A stretch of 45,515 nucleotides of DNA from an uncultured Oscillospiraceae bacterium (GTDB taxonomy: Bacteria; Bacillota; Clostridia; Oscillospirales; Ruminococcaceae): positions 1 to 45,515 of the forward strand of contig CAKSEO010000020.1 in the NCBI GenBank assembly GCA_934446565.1, in the 5' to 3' direction. The notes beneath the pieces were generated by a model. The model was not told the DNA's origin and did no database searches. It saw only the letters and a list, made by a program, of their open reading frames with translations. Numbering within the stretch: the stretch's first letter is position 1; every line of letters begins with the position of its first letter. Of this stretch, positions 23,337 to 30,800 are shown piece after piece. The position numbers were made by a program, and so were the translations under genes.

Positions 23337-25269
23337 GATAGCGGACAAGTCCGGGTTCTGTTTCGGCGTTCAGCGTGCGATAGACCTGACTGAACAGGCG
23401 GCGGATAAGTACAGCGAGGTTTTCACGCTGGGTCCGCTCATTCATAATACGATAGTTACCGATTCCCTCGAAAAGAGGGGAGTTCATATAGCCGCAGACG
23501 TGCAGGACGCCGCCGGGAAACCCCTGGTGATACGTTCACACGGGGTCGGCAGGGATACGGAGGAAAGGGCGCAGGCGGCATGCTCCGTGCTGCTGGACGC
23601 GACCTGTCCGTTTGTAAAGCGTATCCATAATATAGTTGCGGAGCAGCCCGCAGATTCTACGGTTGTCATTCTCGGCGACGGGGAACACCCGGAGGTGCAG
23701 GGCATAATGGGTCATGCGAGCTGTAAGGCGGCCGCATGCATGACGCTCGACGAAGTCCGGAGCGTGCTCGATGGAGTCAGGGCTTCCGGCGGGGATGCAG
23801 TCCTCGTTGTACAGACCACCTTCGACCGCGGCAGATTCCTGGAATATTCCGCAAGGATCCGGGAAGAATATAGCTGCGTGAAGATATATGACACGATATG
23901 CAATGCTACCTCGGAGCGCCAGGCTAATGCGGAGGAGCTTGCAAAACGGGCTGACCTTATGCTAGTTGTCGGAGGAAGGCACAGCTCAAACACAGGAAAG
24001 TTAGCTGAAATCTGTTCGAGATATTGCCGCACAGTGTTCATCGAGAGTGCCTCAGAACTTTCCCCGCAGATCATCAGGGGTCTGCACTCCGATAGTATTA
24101 TCGGAATAACGGCTGGAGCTTCAACTCCCGCCTATACAATAAAGGAGGTTCATTTAAAAATGAGCGAGATTATCAACAATAATGAAAATGAGGAGAGCTT
24201 TGCAGCACTGTTCGAGCAGTCCGAGAGCAAGAGATTATATAACGGCGCCAAAGTTAAGGCAACAGTTGTAAGCGTTAAGCCGAACGAGGCTGTTGTAGAG
24301 CTGGGTACAAAGCACACGGGTTACATACCCCTCGACGAGCTGACCAACGACCCCAACGCTAAGGTTGAGGACATCGTTAAGGTAGGCGACGAGATCGACG
24401 CTATCGTTACCAAGGTAGACGATTCTCAGGGTGTTGTATTCCTCTCCAAGAAGAGAGTAGATTCCGCGCTCGGCATGGAGAAGATCGCCGCAGCCAAGGA
24501 AGCCAACGAGACTCTCGAGGGCGTAGTTACACAGGCAGTCAAGGGCGGCGTGATCGTCGTAACTAACGGCACCAGAGTATTTATCCCCGCATCCCAGACC
24601 GGCGTTCCGAGAAGCGGCAAGCTTGAGGACCTGGTTAAGAAGACAGTACAGTTCAAGGTTATCGAGATCAACGAGCAGCGCAACAGAGTCGTTGGTTCTA
24701 TCCGTCAGGCTACCAGAGAGGTTCGTGACGCTGAGAGAGCTAAGTTCTGGGAGAGCATCGAGGTTGGTCAGAAGTTCGAGGGCGAGGTTCGCTCCATCGA
24801 GGACTACGGTGTATTCGTTGACATCGGTCCGGTTGACGGCCTGGTTAGAACCAGCGAGCTGACCTGGAACAGAGTTGGTCACCCCAAGGATATCGTTAAG
24901 GAAGGCGACAAGATCACCGTTATCGTTAAGTCCTTCGATCCTGAGAAGAAGAGAGTTTCCCTCTCCGCTAAGGATCCCGACGAGAACCCCTGGACCAAGT
25001 TCGTTGAGGAGTACCAGATCGGCGACGTTATCAAGGCTACTATCGTTAGCATCACCGAGTTCGGCGCATTCGCACAGATCATCCCCGGTGTTGACGGTCT
25101 GATCCACATTTCTCAGATCTCCACCGAGAGAGTTACCAACATCAACAACGTTCTGGCTGTAGGTCAGGAAGTTGAGGCTAAGATCATCGACATCGACACC
25201 GAGAAGAGCAGAGTTTCCCTCTCCATCAAGGCACTCATGGAGGATAACGCTGCTGTTGACGCTGAGTAA
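23326..25269 (+). CDS. ispH: IspH (HMB-PP reductase) fused to ribosomal protein S1
   Basis: This 647-residue fusion has IspH in residues 1 to about 278, reducing HMB-PP to IPP/DMAPP at the end of the MEP isoprenoid pathway. Its three 4Fe-4S cysteines are C12, C94 and C192, and SHGVGR, GEHPEVQG and the TAGASTP substrate loop are present. Residues 279-647 contain four S1 RNA-binding domains (starts near 300, 385, 470 and 555), as in ribosomal protein S1. Such fusions are known in Clostridia. The S1 half has much stronger codon bias than the IspH half and begins with its own ribosome site (see 24142). AGGAGA precedes the start. A strong terminator follows at 25305. Confidence 0.95.
   Translation: MLIEIADKSGFCFGVQRAIDLTEQAADKYSEVFTLGPLIHNTIVTDSLEKRGVHIAADVQDAAGKPLVIRSHGVGRDTEERAQAACSVLLDATCPFVKRIHNIVAEQPADSTVVILGDGEHPEVQGIMGHASCKAAACMTLDEVRSVLDGVRASGGDAVLVVQTTFDRGRFLEYSARIREEYSCVKIYDTICNATSERQANAEELAKRADLMLVVGGRHSSNTGKLAEICSRYCRTVFIESASELSPQIIRGLHSDSIIGITAGASTPAYTIKEVHLKMSEIINNNENEESFAALFEQSESKRLYNGAKVKATVVSVKPNEAVVELGTKHTGYIPLDELTNDPNAKVEDIVKVGDEIDAIVTKVDDSQGVVFLSKKRVDSALGMEKIAAAKEANETLEGVVTQAVKGGVIVVTNGTRVFIPASQTGVPRSGKLEDLVKKTVQFKVIEINEQRNRVVGSIRQATREVRDAERAKFWESIEVGQKFEGEVRSIEDYGVFVDIGPVDGLVRTSELTWNRVGHPKDIVKEGDKITVIVKSFDPEKKRVSLSAKDPDENPWTKFVEEYQIGDVIKATIVSITEFGAFAQIIPGVDGLIHISQISTERVTNINNVLAVGQEVEAKIIDIDTEKSRVSLSIKALMEDNAAVDAE
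24142..24162 (+). promoter_or_regulatory. rpsA: Internal ribosome site and start for stand-alone S1
   Basis: AAGGAGG (24142-24148) lies 11 nt before an in-frame ATG (24160-24162) exactly at the IspH/S1 seam. Starting here would give a 369-residue protein beginning MSEIINNNENEE with all four S1 domains. The change in codon bias at this point supports independent, higher expression of the S1 half. Confidence 0.7.
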
Positions 25270-25304
25270 TTTTACTCTGGCATTCGACAAAATGTTGTAA
25301 GACG

Positions 25305-25334
25305 CACCCCGCAGTTTTTGCGGGGTGTTTTTTT
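25305..25334 (+). terminator. Terminator after ispH-rpsA
   Basis: CACCCCGC pairs with GCGGGGTG around AGTTTTT (25305-25327), followed by seven further Ts. Confidence 0.92.
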
Positions 25335-25371
25335 ATTTGCAGGAAAACCAAAAAATATTCCGTAAAGGGAC

Positions 25372-25400
25372 TTGACAAAATAAGACAAAAGTAGTATAAT
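25372..25400 (+). promoter_or_regulatory. Consensus sigma-A promoter of the sigma-factor gene
   Basis: A perfect TTGACA (25372-25377) and TATAAT (25395-25400) are spaced 17 bp apart. The long leader to 25611 follows. Confidence 0.92.
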
Positions 25401-25406
25401 AACGAA

Positions 25407-25598
25407 TACCGCTTTAAAAATACCGTAAATTGCCGGCCTACGCGCCCTGACCCTGAACTGAACGGAGGCAGTCCGGAGGGGACGAACGGCAAACTGCACG
25501 TGTGAAAGGAACGTGCAGCTACGATCATATTTCTCAGGAACACTTTTAACACGACTGACCGGGCAGGAGGCACAATGAATGTGCGCATGCCCACATAA
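25407..25598 (+). promoter_or_regulatory. Structured leader RNA of the sigma-factor gene
   Basis: About 200 nt of leader show successive stems: TTGCCG (25430) with CGGCAA (25487), enclosing CCCT/AGGG and ACTG/CAGT pairings; an 8-bp hairpin CTGCACGT/ACGTGCAG (25494-25501/25511-25518) whose loop holds GAAAGGA; and a two-part hairpin GGGCA/TGCCC with inner GCACA/TGTGC (25561-25592) that contains the upstream ORF start. I do not recognise a known riboswitch class. Confidence 0.5.
25575..25598 (+). CDS. Seven-codon upstream ORF (possible leader peptide)
   Basis: ATG at 25575 follows AGGAGG (25565-25570) and reads MNVRMPT then TAA at 25596-25598. The ribosome site of the sigma-factor gene (GGAGGG, 25600-25605) follows within 2 nt. 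The uORF start is inside a hairpin, which suggests translation of the short frame could gate the main gene. The spacing of 4 nt is short, so use is uncertain. Confidence 0.45.
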   Translation: MNVRMPT

Positions 25599-25610
25599 TG
25601 GAGGGCTGTT

Positions 25611-26441
25611 ATGAGTAACATGAGCTTTGGCACTAAAACTATCCAGCAGTACATTAAGGAACTTGAGGGCTGCGAAATGAGCAGTGCTGCGGAGGCGTCC
25701 GAGAGCGCCGTGATTGCGTCTCAATGCGGGCTGGATTCGCTTCCGGAGGAAAGGCGCGTCCGTTTCGTGAATTTCTGCATGCTAGCCGCCGCCAGGAGGG
25801 TACGCGCGGTTTCGGCAAAGCCCTTGTTCGCGGCAGAGCTTGAGCCTGGCGAGTGGGTGAGCGAATTCTACATCAGGCTTGAGGAGTTCCTTAGGAGGTA
25901 TGACCCGGAACGTTCCGGACTGAATACGTTCATTTCGAACTCGATGGATAACCTCATGCGGAGCTACTCGGCGGAAAACGGAGTCGGCGGGCGGTACTAC
26001 AGTGCAACTGTGAGCCAGCTGCGCCGCACCAGGGAGAAGTTCATCCGGATGAACAGCTGCGAGCCCACTGATGAGGAGCTGATGAACGAGCTCCACTGGG
26101 GAAAGCTCCGGCTAAACAACGCCCGCAGGGCAGAGGCGGAGTGCACCAGGATATCGCTCAACGAACCAGTGGATGACGATGGCGAGCTGACGATAGCGGA
26201 TACGCTGGTATCGGACGAGCCCATCGTTGAGGATGCTGCTGAAAGGAAAATAATGCTCGGAAAAATGCGCGAGTGTCTTGCACAGCTTCCTGACGACAGG
26301 AACAAGTACGCTACTCTCAACTGCATAGTTCTGGGAAAGAGCTACGGCAAGGTCGGCGAGGAGCTTGGCGCATCAAAAGAGGGCGTCAGAAAGATGGTCA
26401 ACAGGACGCTCGACCTGCTGCGCACGATGCTGTGCGGCTAA
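25611..26441 (+). CDS. Divergent sigma-70-like factor
   Basis: This 276-residue protein has the layout of a compact sigma-70 family factor. A region-2-like segment (about 85-130) holds GEWVSEFYIRLEEFLRRYDPERSGLNTFI, a region-3-like segment (about 145-170) holds EPTDEELMNEL, and a region-4-like helix-turn-helix (about 225-276) holds NCIVLGKSYGKVGEELGASKEGVRKMVNRTLDLL. The DPERSGLNTFI segment matches the typical sigma region 2.1/2.2 boundary. The N-terminal 60 residues are not recognisable. GGAGGG lies 5 nt before the ATG. The consensus promoter combined with an elaborate leader suggests control after transcription starts (inference). Promoter targets are unknown. Confidence 0.75.
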   Translation: MSNMSFGTKTIQQYIKELEGCEMSSAAEASESAVIASQCGLDSLPEERRVRFVNFCMLAAARRVRAVSAKPLFAAELEPGEWVSEFYIRLEEFLRRYDPERSGLNTFISNSMDNLMRSYSAENGVGGRYYSATVSQLRRTREKFIRMNSCEPTDEELMNELHWGKLRLNNARRAEAECTRISLNEPVDDDGELTIADTLVSDEPIVEDAAERKIMLGKMRECLAQLPDDRNKYATLNCIVLGKSYGKVGEELGASKEGVRKMVNRTLDLLRTMLCG

Positions 26442-26454
26442 ATATAACGAACAT

Positions 26455-26483
26455 GGGGCTGCGAAATGCAGTCCCCTTTTTTT
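26455..26483 (+). terminator. Terminator after sigma-factor gene
   Basis: GGGGCTGC pairs with GCAGTCCCC around GAAAT with a one-base bulge, followed by seven Ts (26477-26483). Confidence 0.88.
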
Positions 26484-26494
26484 AAAAATAAAGG

Positions 26495-26525
26495 TTGACG
26501 TTCCTCCAAAATCTGAATATATAAT
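26495..26525 (+). promoter_or_regulatory. Promoter of the 226-residue unknown gene
   Basis: TTGACG (26495-26500) lies 17 bp from TATATA (26518-26523), or 19 bp from TATAAT (26520-26525). Confidence 0.7.
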
Positions 26526-26565
26526 ATCAGAAAGATAAAAACACGATTTGGATGGAGGTAAGATC

Positions 26566-27246
26566 ATGTCATTTAAAACAGAAACAATGAATCTCAAGGA
26601 CGCTTTCGCGTACATGAATTTCCTTAATCAGCAGTTCCGTTTTGCGATTTCGCTCCTTGATCAGGACAACGAACGCCTTGAGTTCACTTCGCTCAGCTCA
26701 AATTCGAGCTATCTGCTTGAAAAGCGCATTCTGCGCAAGTATTCACTGGTCTATCGTGAACTTGAGAATGTGGAGTCGGTGATAGAGAAGCAGCTCGACT
26801 ACGATATCACTGCGGATGAGCTCATTGATTTCCTTGAGAGGGTCCGCGCTGAGCGTGAGAAGTGTGCGCTTGCAATATCCGTCGCAAAGAAGAAGCTTCC
26901 CCGTGACCTTGACATCGAGATAAGCCTGAACAAGGAGCGTCACCAGCTCATCAATGAATACCGTCGGCTTATCGACATGCGCGCTTCCAAAGCGGAGATC
27001 ATGGATAAGAGCTTCAAGTTTGACAACGACGGCAGGCAGACGGTCTACAATGTTCCTGCGACGGTATACGCCGAGGTGGGATTTGACCGCGATGAGGTAC
27101 GCCGTAAGGCAGACGAGCTCTCGAAAACCGCCAAGGAAGTCTCCAACTGGATAGACCGCGCGCTGGTCACAACGGATGTTGAGCTTGTTCCGGTCTGGGA
27201 TATCAACGACAGCTTTGAGAGCATGGTCAAGGGAAGCGTGGACTAA
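26566..27246 (+). CDS. Helical protein of unknown function
   Basis: This 226-residue soluble protein is highly charged and almost all predicted helix. Heptad-like stretches (about 50-130, including EKRILRKYSLVYRELENVESVIEK) suggest coiled coil. There is no signal peptide, membrane helix or recognisable catalytic motif. The ATG at 26566 follows GGAGGT, and an in-frame ATG at 26548 is part of the ribosome-site sequence. It has its own promoter directly after the sigma-factor terminator and lies immediately before the 395-nt inverted-repeat element. I do not recognise a family. A partner or structural role would fit the coiled-coil character but is a guess. Confidence 0.8.
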   Translation: MSFKTETMNLKDAFAYMNFLNQQFRFAISLLDQDNERLEFTSLSSNSSYLLEKRILRKYSLVYRELENVESVIEKQLDYDITADELIDFLERVRAEREKCALAISVAKKKLPRDLDIEISLNKERHQLINEYRRLIDMRASKAEIMDKSFKFDNDGRQTVYNVPATVYAEVGFDRDEVRRKADELSKTAKEVSNWIDRALVTTDVELVPVWDINDSFESMVKGSVD

Positions 27247-27253
27247 GGTCCAC

Positions 27254-27648
27254 GGACCCCATGATACAGCATACAGGGCAGAAAGAATGAAACTATAAAA
27301 GAATGTGACGCTTTGGTCACATTATATGGAGCTATCGCCAGTCGTCAGGTGTTATTGATGACATGAAGGCGTAAGTGACTGTACCTGCGGGTGCAGCGTT
27401 ATTGCCGATTGCCAGAATCCATCAGTCGATAAACGTTAACTCGTTAACTCCCAAATTCACAAACCCGACAATTCACTCTTTCACCAGGCATTTCATCAGT
27501 ATCTCATATTGATCCATTCGGATCATGAGGAAAACATCTCCATGTCCGCGAGGACGAACCGAGGACGGCTCCGGCTGTTCAGAGTGACTTCAAACGGACG
27601 CCCCCTCTTATTTGTTCAGGGTGTTCTGTATGTTGTATCATGGGGTCC
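27254..27648 (+). ncRNA. Candidate 395-nt structured RNA closed by a long helix
   Basis: Bases 27254-27280 and 27622-27648 are complementary over 27 positions; the only non-Watson-Crick pairs are three G-U pairs, which are favourable in RNA but mismatches in DNA. Inside are further stems: 27302-27309/27316-27323 (AATGTGAC/GTCACATT), CTGC/GCAG near 27385-27396, and a stem-loop 27503-27529 (CTCAT..GATCC/GGATC..ATGAG with ATTC loop). A strong terminator follows 20 nt later. It does not match what I remember of RNase P RNA, tmRNA or 6S RNA. No convincing promoter is visible, so a MITE with terminal inverted repeats remains an alternative. Confidence 0.5.
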
Positions 27649-27668
27649 ATATCAAATAACAGATTTCG

Positions 27669-27723
27669 GGACAGCTTCCGGAATATCCGTTTTAATGCGT
27701 GTATTCCGGAGGCTGTCCTTTTT
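27669..27723 (+). terminator. Strong terminator upstream of the fusion gene
   Basis: A 17-bp stem (27669-27685 with 27702-27718, one G-U) is followed by TTTTT. It separates whatever is transcribed from 27247-27668 from the downstream gene, which has its own promoter. Confidence 0.9.
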
Positions 27724-27799
27724 GTGTAGTTGTCAGAAAAAATCGGGCTGTGTGCCAGTATCTTCTATAGCTGATGGGGCAGTTTTTTTGCGTAATGTG

Positions 27800-27828
27800 T
27801 TGCGCGGAGCCGAAAAATGTGGTATAAT
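27800..27828 (+). promoter_or_regulatory. Promoter of the transferase-polymerase fusion
   Basis: TTGCGC (27800-27805) and TATAAT (27823-27828) have a 17-bp spacer. AAAGGAG lies 7 nt before the TTG start at 27879. Confidence 0.75.
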
Positions 27829-27878
27829 TATTATATGTTGAGTAAAAAACGTCCGTTCGGAATTTAAAGGAGAATAAA

Positions 27879-30800
27879 TTGATCAGAGAAAATCAAAAGC
27901 TGTTCAACCGTCTGAATGTTGCAACAGACGCAGTGGCTGCTTTTATTGCGACGACCGCGTCGTATCTCCTGGTATTTAACCTGCTTGATTTTGACAGGAA
28001 TTATCCCCTGGTGGATTACTATAAACTGCTTCTGATATTTGTTCCGCTGCAGCTTGTGACATACGGCTGCATGGGACTGTATAACTCATTCAGGAGCAGG
28101 AGCTTCGCCACTGAGACAGGCAGACTTACGGCTGCGCTTTTCATCGACGGAATGGCGATAATCGCGCTGCTTTATGTGGTGCAGATCTTCAATTTCTCAA
28201 GATGGGCGCTCGCCATTTTCCTGGCGCTGGATTTCCTGATAGTGCTGCTGAAGCGTTACATATTGAGAAAGACGCTGCGATACCTGCGAAAAAAAGGGTA
28301 CAATCACAAATACGTGATCGTAGTAGGCAGCGGAGAAGCCGCAAAGGACTACCTGCGCGAGATAAACAGCGAGCAGTGGCTGGGGCTTGAGTGCGCCGGC
28401 TGCGTCGCAGAGGCTCCGCTTGAGGGGACAAAGCTGCTTGGCGGCTACGACAGGTTATTGAGTATCCTTGAGGAAAGAAGCTACGACGAGGTAGTCTGCG
28501 CGCTTGACAGCGGCGAGGATGACTACCTTTCCGATATAATCGAGGCATGCGAGCTCACAGGAACAAAGATATCAGTCATTCCAAGCATCTACAGATATAT
28601 GAGCGCCACGCCGGCTATAGACGTTGTGGGAGATATGCCGCTTATCAATATCCGCCGTATCCCGCTGGATAATATCGGCAATGCGGCGCTCAAGCGCACC
28701 GTGGACATTGTAGGGTCGCTGTTGCTTTTGATACTGACTTCGCCGTTGATACTTGTCAGCATGGCGGTGATAAAGATCACCATGGGCGGCAAGGTGATAT
28801 TCAAGCAGAAGCGCGTCGGGCTCAATAAAAAGGTGTTCACGATGTACAAGCTGAAATCCATGCGGGACAGCTCCACAAGCGACACCGCCTGGAGCACGGA
28901 TAATGATCCCCGCCGCACCAGATTCGGCGCTTTTATACGGAAATTCTCGATAGACGAACTTCCGCAGCTGGTTAATGTGCTGAAAGGCGACATGAGCCTT
29001 GTGGGACCTCGTCCGGAGATACCGTTTTACGTCAACGATTTCAAAAATAAGATACCGATGTACATGATAAAGCACCAGGTCAAGCCGGGTATAACCGGAC
29101 TAGCCCAGATAAATGGGTACCGCGGTGATACGTCGATAGAAAAGCGCATCGAGTATGATATACGCTACATTGAAAACTGGAGCTTCTTCCTGGATATAGG
29201 TATCCTGATTAAAACCGCCCTGAGCGGGTTCATGAACACAGAAAAGCTTAAACCGGAAAAAACCGGACAGAAACAAAATAAACCGGAGAGAAAACCAATG
29301 AGAAAAAAACTAAATGATCAGGGAAAAACGGACCTCATGGCTCTTGCCATGTTCCTGCCGTCGATAGTTGCGCTGGCTTTGGTGCCTATAATCATCAGGA
29401 TAACCAATGTCGTGACCGACTTTATGCAGACATATATGTATAACGGCGGAACAGTCGTTGAAGGGGATTCCGGCACGACATACGAGCTGCTGGATCTCTA
29501 TGCGCAGGGAAAGTCGCTGGCGGTCATCATTATCGCGTTCATCATGGTAGGAATGGCGCTTGTCTGCTGCCTTTCGCTGTTCAGGCGCATTGAAAAGCGC
29601 TCGTTGGTTTATGTGGGATGCTCGGTGGTATACGTCGTAATGACGCTCGCTTCTGCCATCAATTCTCTTTACAGCCAGATTGCTTTCAACGGCGAATACG
29701 ACCGCGCCGAGGGTTTTTATACCATCGCGTGCTACTTCGTGATGTTCCTTTTCACGATGTACGCTTTCCGCACGACCGGGAATTTCAAGTTCGTAATGCT
29801 CGCGCTGTTTATCAGCGTTGGCGTGAACGCTGTGCTTTCTGTGTTCCAGATGATGGGCAACGACCTGCTTCAGTACGACTGGTTCGTGAACCTGGTCTCC
29901 AGCAACTCGCTGCGCTGGTCCGGACTGGCGGTTGACGACAGCTCAACGTACATATACGGCGCCCTGTACAACAGCAACTACATGGGAAGCTTTACCGGAC
30001 TTGTTATCCCGCTTTTCACGGTAATGGCGCTGTACACAAAGCGTCCTCTTTATCGTGTTCTGCTTATTGTTTTTGATGCGCTTTCATTTTTCCTGCTGTT
30101 TGGAAGCATGGCACGAAGCGGTATCGTAGCCGTTGTTGCTGCGCTTGTTGCCGGAATCATCGTATTTGCGCGCACGATAGCCAAGCATTGGAAGCCCTGT
30201 GTTATTGTTGCCGGTTCGCTGGCCGTTCTGGTTGTTGGAGCTAATTTCGCGCTGAACAACAAATTGTTCAGCAGACTTCCGTCACTTGTCAGCGACGCAG
30301 TCAGCCTGTTCACTCCTGCGGACGACAGCAGCAAGGATCTTTACGATGAGCTGCCTGTACGGGATATCCAGCTTTGCAACGATGGAACGGTAAAATTCAC
30401 CGCGCAGAACGGTCAGATAATAATGGGCTATGACAGCGAGGCAAAGGATTATACGTTCACTGACGGCAGCGGCGCCGAGCTGTCCAGGTATTCCGTAATA
30501 ACCCTGGACGATTACAGCGAGTACGAAGGGCTGTCCACCACCGTTAACTATGAGACCGGAAATGTTGACATCAGCGTTAACGGTGCGCACGTCAAGTTCC
30601 TCATCAATGATTCAGGAAACCTTGAGGTAGTCGGAGGCGCGGATAATGTTTACTCCGATCCCGACGGCAACGGAATGATCACCTTCGACAGCGCCTACGG
30701 CGTTGCTTCGGTAGAGATCGACGGTTCCGTTGTCTACATTGAATACGACGACGAGTATAAGCGTCTGTTCTACACGGAGTATGTCGAGGACATCACAGAC

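Larger units (their letters stand above)
27247..27878. other. Gene-free region with RNA-like element, terminator and promoter
   Basis: This is 632 bp without a credible gene. It holds an inverted-repeat-bounded element (27254-27648), a strong rightward terminator (27669-27723) and the promoter for the 1311-residue fusion (27800-27828). A 110-codon frame (27509-27841) runs through all three signals and is not accepted. Confidence 0.75.

Noticed and set aside
24235..25290. Minus-strand open frame of 351 codons opposite S1
   Set aside because: Shadow of the strongly biased S1 codons. It gives a Leu/Asn/Val-rich product with no ribosome site, and the plus strand has four S1 domains.
25407..25610. 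ZTP, preQ1 or c-di-GMP riboswitch in the sigma leader
   Set aside because: Stems are present, but the conserved core words of these classes could not be found.
27254..27648. RNase P RNA or tmRNA
   Set aside because: The expected conserved words (GAGGAAAGUCC for RNase P; the terminal tRNA-like TTCGA loop for tmRNA) are not found.
27509..27841. Open frame of 110 codons before the fusion gene
   Set aside because: It crosses the inverted repeat, a 17-bp terminator and the next promoter, and has no ribosome site. The signals explain the sequence better than a gene.
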